From positions 744,001 to 808,000 of the forward strand of contig NZ_BOSE01000001.1 of the NCBI RefSeq assembly GCF_018403185.1: 64,000 nucleotides of DNA, written 5' to 3'. The notes under the pieces were generated by a model. It was not told the DNA's origin. It was given only the letters and a program-made list of their open reading frames with translations, and did not search any database. Positions 35,253-44,909 of this stretch are shown here, one piece after another. Positions within the stretch are counted from its first letter, which is position 1; every line of letters begins with the position of its first letter. This stretch comes from Paenibacillus montaniterrae. GTDB lineage: Bacteria; Bacillota; Bacilli; Paenibacillales; Paenibacillaceae. The translations under genes were made by a program, and so were the position numbers.

Positions 35253-38120
35253 TTACTCCGCCAGCCACTGCTCCATTCGTTGCATCATCTGATCTGCATG
35301 CATCGTTTCAATCTTTGGTCCAGGCAAGGAGTATAGAAAATGCTTGCCGTAATAGGCTTCGATGACACGAGTATCATAAATAATTACAATTCCTTTATCG
35401 CTCGCTGTGCGAACCAGGCGGCCAAAGCCTTGCTTGAAGCGAATGACGGCTTGTGGTATCGACAGCTTCATAAACGGATTTTTGTTTTGGCGAATAAGCA
35501 GCTCGGATTTTGCTTCAATTAATGGATGATTTGGCGGCTGAAATGGCAATCTAACAATAGCAAGACATTGCAACGCTTCACCGGGAATATCCACGCCTTC
35601 CCAGAAGCTGCTTGTACCTAACAAAATTGAATTTTTTTGCTGTAAAAATCTTCTTGTCAGCTTTGTTCGATTATTGCTGTCTATGCCTTGCCCAAGTACA
35701 GTAATGTGCTGGGGCTCCAAAATGTCCTTCAACGGATCATATACCTGCTTCAGCATGCGATAGGAGGTAAACAGCACAAGCATTTTACCGCCGAGCTGCA
35801 AGGCGTTGTCGCTAAGTGAATGAACAAGCTTGTCAAGATAGGAGGCTGGAATATTAGCCCCTTTAAGCACCGGGAAATCACGCGGGATAATAACGAGCGC
35901 CTGCTCCCGATAATTAAACGGCGACTCCAAAATAACCTCATTTAATCTGCCGCTCTCATTGTATCCCTCCAAGCCAAGCTGCTCCTTCACATATGTGAAG
36001 TTTTTCTGAATCGACAATGTAGCGGAGGTCATAACAACGCTATCCTTGACATCAAACAAATATTTTTTCAGCAGATTGGAAACATCAACCGGCGAGGAAA
36101 GCAGCTGTAATGAACGATGCTTATATGCTTGCGCACCTTCAATCCAGTATACATAATCTTCCATTTTGAATTCGATAAATTGTCTAAGCTCATCCTTGAT
36201 CGTGCTCAGCTCACGTACAACACCGCCCAGATCCGTTAGCAGCCCATTCAACACCAAATCATCATCAAGTCGTTCCTTAATGTCAGAAGCAAGCTTCTCA
36301 AGCGTCTTGGCGAAGCGATTCAGCTGAACATAAACCTCATTTTCGCTTTCAACAATACTGCTCCACTGCTGCGGCAGCTTATTGCGATTAAGACGCAGCA
36401 CAAGCGCTCCTGCCTGATCAGCCGCTTGTTCATTGGACTGCTCAGCTTCATTGCAAACGACCTCATACATATATTCAAACAGCTTATCCCAATATTCCTT
36501 AATCGTTTGCAGGGTCGGATAAGCGCTGTCTATTGTCTCGTTCCAGGCCGCCAGATGGTCATCGCCATCCTCTGCAATCCGTACGCGCAATGAAGGCAGC
36601 AGCCCGCTTCTCATATCCTTATACAGCGCAGTCATTGCATGAATATACGAAAAATAATTCAATTGGTTGCCAAGATGCTTGCTCGCCACTTCTTCCAAAT
36701 GATGCGCCTCGTCCAGCACTAAATAATTGTAGCTTGGCAATAGACGATGATCAGCTTGAATGTCCGTAAAAATCATCGAATGATTTGTTATGCAAACATC
36801 AGCAATATTTGCTTCATGCTTGGCGCGATGATAGTAGCAGCGCTTAAACCATGGACAGGCGCGATTGAGACAGGAATCTGCGTCGCTAGCTACTGTTCCC
36901 CAAAAATCTTGACCGCGCAGTCCCAAATTAAGCTCCTCTTGGTCGCCATTTTCCGTTTCAGTCAGCCAAACGACCATTTGCGCTGCTGTAATCGGATCAT
37001 CAACAGGCGCAACAAAGTCAAGCAAATTAAGCTTGTGCTCGAATTTTCGCATACATAAATAGTTGCTGCGTCCCTTCAGCAGTGAAGCGCGAATGGGAAA
37101 GGGCAGCACTTCGTTAAGCAGCGGAACATCGCGATGTCTGAGCTGCTCCTGCAAATTAATCGTATGCGTGCTGACAACAATTTTTTCTTCCGCCTGAATG
37201 CCGTAATACAACGCCGGAATTAAGTAGCCAAGCGATTTACCGGTACCGGTACCAGCTTCTATCAATAAATGCTTCTGATTGCTTAACGCATCAAATACAT
37301 CAGAGAACATCTGCATTTGCGGCTTTCGCTGCTCATAATTGGCATAAAGCTCTTGAAAGCGAGCTTGTACATCCTCAATGTATTGGGAAAAGCTTTTAGA
37401 TTGCTCAAAATAGTTGTTTGCATTCTCAGCTTCACGTACTGAAGCCTCTTCTTGCCAAGGCTTGGCCTTTAGTGCAAACTGCCGATAATAATCATATTCA
37501 GCAGAATCAAACAGCACTGCTTGCTCGGCGAGTCCCACATTGTATTTCATAAACCAGCCTAAATCGCGGCTCTCATCAAAAAATGAAGATAGCCGCTGCA
37601 AAGTAAGCAGCGGCAGGGAACGAAGCTTTTGAACACATTGGATGAAAATTTGGGCTGTTGCCATAGCATCAGCATCTGCTTGATGGTGCTGCTCATGGAC
37701 GATGCCAAGCTGCTCGGCTGCCGTTCCTAATTGATAAGAAGTAATGGAAGGGAATAAAATACGCAATAATTCCATAGTATCAAGTCTCCTTCCGGCAAAC
37801 GGAAGGTAACCGCATTGATCAAGGGCATGATTTAGAAAATTGGCGTCAAAGCCAACGTTATGAGCAACGAGAACGGCGTCATCAATCCGTGGAATCACTT
37901 CAAGCAGCGCGTCATTCAAATCAGGAGCATCTTGAACATCAGCTTCGGTAATTCCAGTCAAATTAGTGATAAAGGCTGGAATTTCAACTGTTGGCTTTAC
38001 AAATGTGCTGAACGTATCGACGACTTCAAGCTCATCCGATACAACGACCAGCCCAATTTGTATAATTTGGTCCAACACGCTATGTCCTGTTGTCTCCAAA
38101 TCCAAAATGGCATATTTCAT
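35253..38120 (-). CDS. dinG: DinG-family exonuclease-helicase with Fe-S cysteines
   Basis: 955 residues from the ATG at 38120 (MKYAILDLETTG); the longer frame adds a non-homologous tail. N-terminal DnaQ-like 3'-5' exonuclease (about 1-180; acidic residues in LDLETTG, HNVGFDANF and HHQADADA). The XPD-type helicase follows, with Walker A EAGTGTGKS, DEAH box LDEAHHLE and motif VI GFGRLVRT. A Cys in KGRSNYLC and then C-x4-C-x5-C in SCLNRACPWFKRC match the spacing of the four E. coli DinG cluster ligands. Both the nuclease and cluster ligands therefore appear present. It acts in DNA repair and R-loop or replication-fork clearance. Confidence 0.92.
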   Translation of the reverse strand: MKYAILDLETTGHSVLDQIIQIGLVVVSDELEVVDTFSTFVKPTVEIPAFITNLTGITEADVQDAPDLNDALLEVIPRIDDAVLVAHNVGFDANFLNHALDQCGYLPFAGRRLDTMELLRILFPSITSYQLGTAAEQLGIVHEQHHQADADAMATAQIFIQCVQKLRSLPLLTLQRLSSFFDESRDLGWFMKYNVGLAEQAVLFDSAEYDYYRQFALKAKPWQEEASVREAENANNYFEQSKSFSQYIEDVQARFQELYANYEQRKPQMQMFSDVFDALSNQKHLLIEAGTGTGKSLGYLIPALYYGIQAEEKIVVSTHTINLQEQLRHRDVPLLNEVLPFPIRASLLKGRSNYLCMRKFEHKLNLLDFVAPVDDPITAAQMVVWLTETENGDQEELNLGLRGQDFWGTVASDADSCLNRACPWFKRCYYHRAKHEANIADVCITNHSMIFTDIQADHRLLPSYNYLVLDEAHHLEEVASKHLGNQLNYFSYIHAMTALYKDMRSGLLPSLRVRIAEDGDDHLAAWNETIDSAYPTLQTIKEYWDKLFEYMYEVVCNEAEQSNEQAADQAGALVLRLNRNKLPQQWSSIVESENEVYVQLNRFAKTLEKLASDIKERLDDDLVLNGLLTDLGGVVRELSTIKDELRQFIEFKMEDYVYWIEGAQAYKHRSLQLLSSPVDVSNLLKKYLFDVKDSVVMTSATLSIQKNFTYVKEQLGLEGYNESGRLNEVILESPFNYREQALVIIPRDFPVLKGANIPASYLDKLVHSLSDNALQLGGKMLVLFTSYRMLKQVYDPLKDILEPQHITVLGQGIDSNNRTKLTRRFLQQKNSILLGTSSFWEGVDIPGEALQCLAIVRLPFQPPNHPLIEAKSELLIRQNKNPFMKLSIPQAVIRFKQGFGRLVRTASDKGIVIIYDTRVIEAYYGKHFLYSLPGPKIETMHADQMMQRMEQWLAE

Positions 38121-38136
38121 TCCTAGACCGTTCCTC

Positions 38137-38946
38137 TCACATACAGCACAATTCCGTGCTTCCAAAATATAATGACAGATGCTGAGGCGACTCCACACAG
38201 CTTTGCAAATTTTTAAGTGGATCCTCAAACTGCGGATAAAGCTGATAAGCCTTTTTGAACAGCAGCTCTGCCTGATTTAAATTAAGCTTGATTGCTTGTA
38301 TACAGCCGAGTGCATTGTAGCTGAGTGCAAGCCATTTGGGAAAATCACTTAATACCGTTAATAATTGAAACTGCCTTTGCGCTTCACTCCAGTTGCGCAA
38401 ATGCATCAAGCTCATTCCGTAATAAATGCGAGCGATATTGCATTCAGGCTGTTCCGCTATAATGGTTTGCAAAATCCGTGCAGCTTCTGCAAACATAAAC
38501 AGCTTATAATAGCCCTGTGCCTGATCCAAAGCCAGCTCATGCTCGGGAGAAATGAACAAATCACATTCATTGCAGCTTGCCGCTTCAGACTCGTGATATA
38601 AGGCAGTAATGCCAGCAGGATATTGCGGCTGCGGCTGCTTCGGTATGTCGTGCTGAGCTGATGACTGACGCTTGGGCAATGAATCTGCTGCAGTCACATT
38701 CGTCGATGCAGCCTCTGCTTCAGCAGCCTGCTGCACAGCTTCCTCCTGCAAGCAGCGATACAGCTCAAAAAACAGCACGAGCTTTTCTTCAACCGATACA
38801 TAATGATCCATCAATAAATCATTGGTCTCCTTCAGCTGCTGCACACGATAGCAAAATTCAGCTTTAAGCTCATCGTCTGCGTTACTGTAATGCTCAATAA
38901 TGTAGTCAAGAAGTTCATGCATGGATGAAAACAGTTCATTGATCAT
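38137..38946 (-). CDS. Tetratricopeptide-repeat protein of unknown function
   Basis: 269 residues from the ATG at 38946; the longer frame from 38988 is less likely. A helical N-terminal region (about 1-70), an Ala/Gln/Pro-rich linker (about 75-120), then TPR-like helical repeats (about 135-255) such as AQGYYKLFMFAEAARILQTI and ALGCIQAIKLNLNQAELLFKKA. It probably serves as a protein-binding scaffold. It lies between panD and dinG; no specific partner is visible. Confidence 0.75.
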   Translation of the reverse strand: MINELFSSMHELLDYIIEHYSNADDELKAEFCYRVQQLKETNDLLMDHYVSVEEKLVLFFELYRCLQEEAVQQAAEAEAASTNVTAADSLPKRQSSAQHDIPKQPQPQYPAGITALYHESEAASCNECDLFISPEHELALDQAQGYYKLFMFAEAARILQTIIAEQPECNIARIYYGMSLMHLRNWSEAQRQFQLLTVLSDFPKWLALSYNALGCIQAIKLNLNQAELLFKKAYQLYPQFEDPLKNLQSCVESPQHLSLYFGSTELCCM

Positions 38947-39053
38947 TCCACATCCCGCCTTCTTAAAGTTGTTGGAGTGTACGGTCATTTTTTGTTGAAA
39001 GCTCTGTTTTCATTCAGCATGGCAGCTGTTACATAATGAAGGGATTAACTTGA

Positions 39054-39437
39054 TTATAGTATGGTTGAGTGAATTTCACCATTCATATATTGAACGGGCT
39101 TATTATTTGCATCCAACACGACAATTGTCGGTTTATACGAATGAGCTTGCTCCTCGGTCATTAAGCTGTATGAAATTATAATAACATGATCTCCCGGCTG
39201 TACCAAGCGCGCAGCTGCTCCATTCAAGCAAATCACTCCGCTGCCGCGTTCTCCCTTGATAACATAGGTTTCAAGACGAGCGCCATTGTTGTTGTTGACA
39301 ACTTGCACTTTTTCATTTTCCAGCAAATCGGCAGCCTCCATTAGCTCCTCGTCTATTGTAATGCTGCCCACATAATTTAAATTCGCTTCTGTCACTGTCG
39401 CACGGTGTAGCTTCGATTTCATCATCGTTCTATACAC
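39054..39437 (-). CDS. panD: Aspartate 1-decarboxylase, self-processing proenzyme
   Basis: 127 residues from a GTG start (AGAGGTG upstream) that gives the usual family N-terminus [17 protein letters not shown]. Self-cleavage at Gly24-Ser25 in YVGSITID forms the pyruvoyl group; Tyr and Arg residues in the GARLETYVI region are as in the family. It makes beta-alanine for pantothenate. Overlaps panC by 8 bases as the third gene of panBCD. Confidence 0.95.
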   Translation of the reverse strand: MYRTMMKSKLHRATVTEANLNYVGSITIDEELMEAADLLENEKVQVVNNNNGARLETYVIKGERGSGVICLNGAAARLVQPGDHVIIISYSLMTEEQAHSYKPTIVVLDANNKPVQYMNGEIHSTIL

Positions 39438-40323
39438 GTTCGATCACCTCTTCTACATGGAATAACGCATTATCAATCAATCTTGTACTGCCAAAACGCA
39501 CTGCTAGTGCCACAATAAATTTGCGATCTGCCAAAGCATCAAGCAAGCCCTCGTGTGCAGGTACTGGCATCAATGCAGGATATTCCAGCAGCTCAACATA
39601 ATCAATGTCGCCAGAGGTTTTCTCCTTTATGTTGTCAGTTACGAGCTCAATGCATTGCGCTGGTGTCATTGCGCCGTTCAGCTTTAGTGCATTGGCAAGC
39701 TCGCTTAGCGACTCGCTCAGCACAGTAGCTTCACTCCGCTGTATCGCCGATAAATACACATTGCGCGAGCTTAGTGCAAGGCCGTCAGGCTCGCGCACGA
39801 TCGGACACGGAACAATTTCGACATTCATATCCAAATCAGCAACCATTTGCTCGATAACAGCAACCTGCTGGGCATCCTTCAAGCCAAAATATGCCCGTGT
39901 CGGCTCAACTAGATGAAACAGCTTGCTTACGACCAAACCAACGCCGTCGAAATGTCCGGGGCGCGAGGCGCCGCATAATCGTTCGCTAACCTCTGCGACT
40001 TTAATGGAGGTCAACGGTTTGCTCGGGTACATTTCCTGAACGGATGGTATAAAAACAATATCTGTACCACATTGTGCCGCAAGCGCTACATCACGCTGCT
40101 CATCTCTTGGATAGCGGTCCAAATCTTCATTAGGTCCGAATTGCATTGGATTGACAAAAATACTAAGAACTACGATATCATTTTCTTCTCTTGCAGCTCT
40201 CAGCAAGCTTGCATGCCCTTCGTGCAAATATCCCATTGTTGGAACAAAGCCGATCGTTTTTCCTTGTCCCTTTGCCTCTTTAACAGCCAGCTTCAGCTGC
40301 TGCTTCGTACGACAAATGTTCAT
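39430..40323 (-). CDS. panC: Pantothenate synthetase
   Basis: 297 residues; AAGGAG upstream inside panB. Cytidylyltransferase-like fold with [14 protein letters not shown] (HxGH at about 34-37), [28 protein letters not shown] and the KMSKS-like [11 protein letters not shown]. It condenses pantoate with beta-alanine using ATP. Starts in the panB stop (ATGA) and overlaps panD, so panBCD is a fully coupled operon. Confidence 0.95.
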   Translation of the reverse strand: MNICRTKQQLKLAVKEAKGQGKTIGFVPTMGYLHEGHASLLRAAREENDIVVLSIFVNPMQFGPNEDLDRYPRDEQRDVALAAQCGTDIVFIPSVQEMYPSKPLTSIKVAEVSERLCGASRPGHFDGVGLVVSKLFHLVEPTRAYFGLKDAQQVAVIEQMVADLDMNVEIVPCPIVREPDGLALSSRNVYLSAIQRSEATVLSESLSELANALKLNGAMTPAQCIELVTDNIKEKTSGDIDYVELLEYPALMPVPAHEGLLDALADRKFIVALAVRFGSTRLIDNALFHVEEVIERV

Positions 40324-41201
40324 GAGTTGTTGGCTCCTTTTGATTGTGCAGAAGCTGAGCCATGTCCATATAATGAATCCAGTGTGCCTGCCTCGCCTTG
40401 AAAGGCATGCTCCTCAGCTGGGAATTGGCGGCTTTTCACGTCCTGCACATATTGACTAATTGCATCACGAATTGTCGTCCCGACATCTGCATAGCTTTTC
40501 ACAAATCGTTTTGAAACATGCGGTGATGCGTATTGCAATATATCATGATACACAAGTACTTGACCATCACAGCCGCGTCCGGCACCGATGCCAATCGTTG
40601 GAATTTCCAGTCGCTCGCTAATATAGCTTGCAAGCTGCTCGGTTACAAGCTCCAGCACAATGGCAAATGCCCCCGCTTCCTGCAAGGCAAGCGCATCGTC
40701 AAGCAGCTTTTTTGCATCTTTTTCCAGCTTGCCCTGTACCTTGTAGCCGCTAAGCTGGTGAACGGCTTGCGGTGTTAAGCCAATATGGCCCATTACGGGT
40801 ATACCAGCATCGACCAGCGCCTTCACATGAGCGGTAATTTCTGCACCACCCTCCAGCTTGACAGCCTGCACCTGAGCCTGCTGCATAATGCGTGCTGCAT
40901 TCGTTAATGTATGCTCTATCGTTACACCGTACGTCATAAATGGCATATCGGTTACAATAAAGGTATGCTGTGCTCCACGTGCCACAGCTCGCGCATGATG
41001 GATCATATCCTCAAGCGTAACGGGAATTGTAGTGTCGTAGCCAAGCACGACATTTCCTAATGAATCGCCAACAAGGATTACATCTACCTCTGCTTCCTCA
41101 GCGAGCTTGGCGGCAGGATAATCATAAGCGGTCAACACCGAAATCGGCATACCTTCTGCTTTCATCTTCGCCATTGCAGAAATCGTCAGTCTTTTTTTCA
41201 A
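40320..41201 (-). CDS. panB: 3-methyl-2-oxobutanoate hydroxymethyltransferase
   Basis: 293 residues from a TTG at 41201 (KKRLTISAMAKMK), with AAAGGAG 9 bases upstream. An in-frame ATG at 41252 would start within the leader terminator and is rejected. Barrel motifs VLTAYDYPAAKLAEEA, VGDSLGNVVLGY, KLEGG, GHIGLTPQ and GIGAGRGCDGQVLVYHD fit PanB. It adds the hydroxymethyl group from methylene-THF to ketoisovalerate. First gene of panBCD; preceded by an apparent transcription-attenuation leader. Confidence 0.95.
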   Translation of the reverse strand: MKKRLTISAMAKMKAEGMPISVLTAYDYPAAKLAEEAEVDVILVGDSLGNVVLGYDTTIPVTLEDMIHHARAVARGAQHTFIVTDMPFMTYGVTIEHTLTNAARIMQQAQVQAVKLEGGAEITAHVKALVDAGIPVMGHIGLTPQAVHQLSGYKVQGKLEKDAKKLLDDALALQEAGAFAIVLELVTEQLASYISERLEIPTIGIGAGRGCDGQVLVYHDILQYASPHVSKRFVKSYADVGTTIRDAISQYVQDVKSRQFPAEEHAFQGEAGTLDSLYGHGSASAQSKGANNS

Positions 41202-41438
41202 TTCATTCAGCTCCTTTAGTTGTTGGTCAGCACAAAAAAACCTTTTAGCCATCGCTAAAAAGGTCCTCGAACGTAAAGGAAACGATTGCTAGTAATGCTT
41301 CCTTCTGTCTCGGTCCCTTCGGCTCTGAGCAGAGTGTGCATTCTAAATATTCATTTTAGATATATACACAAATCAGTGCAGTTTCTTACGAATACTGCCT
41401 GGTAGACCTAGTGTAGCAGAAAATAGCCAGCTCGTAAA
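41202..41438 (-). promoter_or_regulatory. Structured panB leader with its own promoter and terminator
   Basis: On the minus strand TTTACG (41433-41438) and TACACT (41410-41415), 17 bases apart, start a leader of about 200 bases directly after the birA stop. It contains a stem built on AAGGAA/TTCCTT (about 41275-41305). It ends in a terminator-like hairpin, CCTTTTtAGC/GCTAAAAGG plus seven T (41234-41263), which sits before the panB ribosome site. This layout is that of transcription attenuation. A 'pan' RNA motif is known upstream of panB in Firmicutes; I cannot confirm identity by eye. Confidence 0.6.
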
Positions 41439-42416
41439 TTACTGCTTTATTTCACCCATCTCTGCAGAATAAATTTCCCGTTCGCTGCCATCATCCATTC
41501 TGACTACAATTGAGCCAGCCGCGGTTAAACGAAGCGGAACGGCTTCAAACTGCTCCTGTGGCGTCGTTAGGCTAATCCGCTTGCCAAGTGACAGGGCATA
41601 GCTCTCCCACAGCTCAGCAATAGGCTGGAAGCCTTTCTGATCGTAAAGATTGAATAACGCCTCGAGCTCAAGCATAATCGCTTCCACCAGCTTTTCCCGC
41701 TGCTGCGGCTTGCCGCTTTCAATTCGCAGCGAGGTCGCTTTTTGCAGCAGCTCTTGATCATAATCTTTCTCTCCAAGATTCACATCTATGCCGAGCCCGG
41801 CAATAACATATCGAAGCTGCTGTTCCTCCGCCGCCGATTCAAGCAAAATGCCGCTAAGCTTTTTGCCCTGGTGCAAAATATCATTGGGCCATTTAATGCC
41901 GACCTCAAGCGCAGTGACAGTGCGAATCGCTCTCGTTAGAGCAACTGCCGCTAGCAATGTAAGCTGCGGCGCCAGCTGAATAGGCGTTGCTGGCCGTAAA
42001 ATAATGCTCATCCATACACCCTTTGCATAGGGCGAATGCCAGTTGCGTCCCATTCTGCCTTTTCCTTGCAGCTGCTGCTCCGCCAGCACAACGATGCCTT
42101 CCTTTCCGCCCTGCTCAGCAAGCTCGCGAGCAATCGTTTGGGTAGAGGAAACGGCGTCATAGTAATGAATCGTATGCCCAAAGCGATGACCGGCAAGTAC
42201 CTGCTCTACCTTGTCAGCCTGGAATGGACTTGGCGCATAGAGCAGACGATAGCCCTGCTTCGTAATCGCTTCGATTTCATAGCCTTGCGCTTCTAGCTTT
42301 TTTATTTGCTTCCAAACTGCTGTTCTGCTAATCCCCAATTCCTCACTAATTTTTTCCCCCGAAATAAATTGGTCGGAGGCCGTTAGCAATTGAATAAGCC
42401 GCTCATTATTATTCAT
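41439..42416 (-). CDS. birA: Biotin-[acetyl-CoA-carboxylase] ligase and biotin repressor
   Basis: 325 residues; start taken at the ATG at 42416, overlapping the cca stop by 8 bases. N-terminal helix-turn-helix (about 1-60; GEKISEELGISRTAVWKQIKKL), then the catalytic domain with GKGRMGRNW (about 117-125) and GIKWPNDI, then the SH3-like C-terminal domain. It attaches biotin to carboxyl carrier protein and, with biotinyl-AMP bound, can repress biotin genes. The birA-panBCD neighbourhood is conserved in Bacillales. Confidence 0.93.
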   Translation of the reverse strand: MNNNERLIQLLTASDQFISGEKISEELGISRTAVWKQIKKLEAQGYEIEAITKQGYRLLYAPSPFQADKVEQVLAGHRFGHTIHYYDAVSSTQTIARELAEQGGKEGIVVLAEQQLQGKGRMGRNWHSPYAKGVWMSIILRPATPIQLAPQLTLLAAVALTRAIRTVTALEVGIKWPNDILHQGKKLSGILLESAAEEQQLRYVIAGLGIDVNLGEKDYDQELLQKATSLRIESGKPQQREKLVEAIMLELEALFNLYDQKGFQPIAELWESYALSLGKRISLTTPQEQFEAVPLRLTAAGSIVVRMDDGSEREIYSAEMGEIKQ

Positions 42417-43695
42417 TGATTGCATCATCCTCATTCTGTGCTTTTACAAATCTCTCGATCTCCTGCTTATTGTTGCCAAGCTTGCCGCTGGCAACTGCTA
42501 TGAACAACTGCTCCAGCAGCGCTTTCAGCCATGGTCCTGCCGGTTTATTACTCCAATCAAGCAATTGCTTACCTTGCACAGCAAGCTGCTTGACGCTCTT
42601 TACTGGCAATGATTCATGAAGCTGCTGCAGCAGCTTTACCTGAGTAGAAAACGGTTGAAATTGCTCCAGCCATAGCTCAAGCAGCTCAAGCGGATATTGC
42701 AGCAGCAGCTGCAGCCATTGCTGCTTCAGCTCGTCAGCCAGTCCAGGCCTGTTATTAGTCTGAGCAGCTGCATCCGTTTCTTCAACGGCTTGCTGCAGCC
42801 ACTCGCAAAGCTTCAGCAGCGTGCCTGCATCGCCTTGCAGCCGCTTGCTAAGCCGCAGCCTCCTCATATCATGGGCAGCCTGTCCGCTGCTCAAACCAAA
42901 ATGAAGAAATAACAGCGCCCAGCATGTGCTCTCCGCCCGCGAAGCGATAGATGGCAGCTGTCGCAAGCTGCCATTCGCCAACAGCAGCTTTTCCTTCGTA
43001 AAATGCAGCAGCCTGCTTTCCTTCAGCATGTGCAAATTAGGATGCAGTTCATCGGCTTGCAGCAGCCTTCCCAGCTCATATGCAACCCGCTCCATCGCAA
43101 TATGCTGCAGCAGCTCGCCGTGCTGCCAAATCGCCTGTTGACACTGCTCGTCTATACGCAGGCGATAAGCAGCGGCAAAACGGAGTGCGCGCAGCATGCG
43201 CAGCGCATCCTCCTGAAAGCGTTGGCTGCTTGAGCCTACTGTAGCCAAAATGCGGTTATGTAAATCACTTTGCCCGCCATACGGATCATAAAGCTTCCAA
43301 TGCCGGTCAATTGCCATCGCATTTATTGTAAAATCTCTTCGCTGCAAATCCTGCTCAAGCTCGTCAACGAAAGCAATTTGCCCGGGATGTCTGTAGTCAC
43401 TATAGCTTGACTCTGTGCGAAAGGTCGTCACTTCATAGCTATTATGCTTATGAACAACCGTTACCGTTCCATGCTGCAACCCGGTTGGTATGCTGCGGGG
43501 AAACAGCTCCAGCACCTGCTCCGGTCTGGCGCTTGTCGCAATATCTATATCATGAATAGGCTTGCCGAGCAATGTATCTCGTACTGCACCGCCTACAAAA
43601 AAGGCGGAAAAGCCTGCATGCAGGAGGATGTCCAGCACCGAACATGCCTCCCTCATAGCAGGCTGAATAAGTCGTGGGTTAATTTGCTGTGTCAT
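42409..43695 (-). CDS. cca: CCA-adding tRNA nucleotidyltransferase
   Basis: 428 residues from the ATG at 43695, with AGGTGA 7 bases upstream. Class II poly(A) polymerase/CCA head: FFVGGAVRDTLLG (about 34-46), metal-binding DIDIATSA, RRDFTINAMAID, and RFQEDALRMLRALRFAA. The tail is rich in Leu and Gln as in other Bacillales. It builds or repairs the CCA end of tRNAs. Lies between bshA and birA as in B. subtilis. Confidence 0.93.
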   Translation of the reverse strand: MTQQINPRLIQPAMREACSVLDILLHAGFSAFFVGGAVRDTLLGKPIHDIDIATSARPEQVLELFPRSIPTGLQHGTVTVVHKHNSYEVTTFRTESSYSDYRHPGQIAFVDELEQDLQRRDFTINAMAIDRHWKLYDPYGGQSDLHNRILATVGSSSQRFQEDALRMLRALRFAAAYRLRIDEQCQQAIWQHGELLQHIAMERVAYELGRLLQADELHPNLHMLKESRLLHFTKEKLLLANGSLRQLPSIASRAESTCWALLFLHFGLSSGQAAHDMRRLRLSKRLQGDAGTLLKLCEWLQQAVEETDAAAQTNNRPGLADELKQQWLQLLLQYPLELLELWLEQFQPFSTQVKLLQQLHESLPVKSVKQLAVQGKQLLDWSNKPAGPWLKALLEQLFIAVASGKLGNNKQEIERFVKAQNEDDAINE

Positions 43696-43707
43696 GCGCT
43701 TCACCTA

Positions 43708-44880
43708 CTAAGAGCGACATAAATCATAAGAGAACGGCTTGATTTCCGATTCAAGGCCCAGCACCTTATAGTAAATGCTCTCGTATTCATGCGTAATTCG
43801 ATCATTGCAAAATTCTGTGTGAGCACGTTCAATGCAAGCAGCGACAAATGTCTGATAAAGCTTGTCATCGCTAAGCAGCTTGACTGCATGCTCCGCCATC
43901 GCGTCTATATCGCCAACTGGTGATAAAAATCCTGTCTCGCCATGTGTGACAAGCTCAGGGATGCCTCCTGCCATGGAGCCAATTGTCGGCACACCGCAAG
44001 CCATCGCTTCCAGTGCTACCAAGCCAAAGCTTTCCTTCTCGGAAGGCAATAGCAAAACATCAGCAAGCGATATAATTTGCGCCACATCCTCCTGCTTTCC
44101 TAAAAACAGAACCTTATGCTCTAGTCCCATCGCTTTAATTTTGCATTGAATTTTTGTCAGCTCCGGTCCTTCACCAACTAGCAACAGCTTGGCTGGCAGC
44201 TTGCGCTGTACCTTTTCAAATATATCAACGACATCCGATACGCGCTTTACTGGTCGGAAATTCGATATATGCATCAAAATTTTCTCATTTGGCGCAGCAT
44301 AATCTTGACGAAGTCCAGTAATATCGCGTGGATAGTATACACGCTTGTCAACAAAGTTATAAGTTAGCTCAATCGGCGTAGCAATATCTAGCAATTGTCG
44401 CGTTTCCCGAATTAGATCCTGCGACACCGCTGTAACCGCATCACTTTGGTGGATCGCCAGACGAATCAAGTCCTTGAGCGACTCATCCTGCGCCAGCACC
44501 GTTATATCGGTGCCATGCAGCGTTGTAACCGTTTTTAAGCCATTATTCAGCATCTGCTTCGCCAAATACGCACAAACCGCATGAGGAATTGCATAATGAA
44601 CATGAATCAAGTCGAGATTTTGCATTTGCGCAACTTGGGCCATTTTGCTTGCCAGGCTAAGATCATAAGGAGGGTAGCGGAACACATAATAATCGTTTAC
44701 CTCGACCTCATGAAAATAAATGTTCTTGTGAAACTTGCCCAAGCGGAATGGTACGCTATGCGTAATAAAATGAATTTCATGACCTCGTTCGGCAAGCAGC
44801 TTGCCAAGCTCAGTCGCAACAACTCCAGAGCCCCCGAGTGTCGGGTAGCAGGTTATCCCTATTTTAAGTTTACGCGTCAG
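43708..44880 (-). CDS. bshA: N-acetyl-alpha-D-glucosaminyl L-malate synthase (bacillithiol), probable CTG start
   Basis: 390 residues if translation starts at CTG 44880, giving TRKLKIGITCYPTLGGSGVV, aligned with the B. subtilis BshA N-terminus. AGGAGG lies 9 bases before this CTG, and no ATG, GTG or TTG occurs in frame nearby. The first standard codon (TTG 44742) would delete the first glycosyltransferase motif. GT-B fold family 4: GGSG near residue 16, HVHYAIPHA, ISNFRPVKRV, and the C-terminal EKESFGLVALEAMACG. It transfers GlcNAc from UDP-GlcNAc to L-malate, the first bacillithiol step. It follows bshB1 by 29 bases. Confidence 0.9.
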   Translation of the reverse strand: MTRKLKIGITCYPTLGGSGVVATELGKLLAERGHEIHFITHSVPFRLGKFHKNIYFHEVEVNDYYVFRYPPYDLSLASKMAQVAQMQNLDLIHVHYAIPHAVCAYLAKQMLNNGLKTVTTLHGTDITVLAQDESLKDLIRLAIHQSDAVTAVSQDLIRETRQLLDIATPIELTYNFVDKRVYYPRDITGLRQDYAAPNEKILMHISNFRPVKRVSDVVDIFEKVQRKLPAKLLLVGEGPELTKIQCKIKAMGLEHKVLFLGKQEDVAQIISLADVLLLPSEKESFGLVALEAMACGVPTIGSMAGGIPELVTHGETGFLSPVGDIDAMAEHAVKLLSDDKLYQTFVAACIERAHTEFCNDRITHEYESIYYKVLGLESEIKPFSYDLCRS

Positions 44881-44909
44881 GGTGACGCACCTCCTGATTA
44901 CACAAAGTT

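Noticed and set aside
41202..41252. N-terminal extension of panB from an ATG at 41252
   Set aside because: The extension is encoded by the leader terminator hairpin; the TTG at 41201 has a proper ribosome site and gives the family N-terminus.
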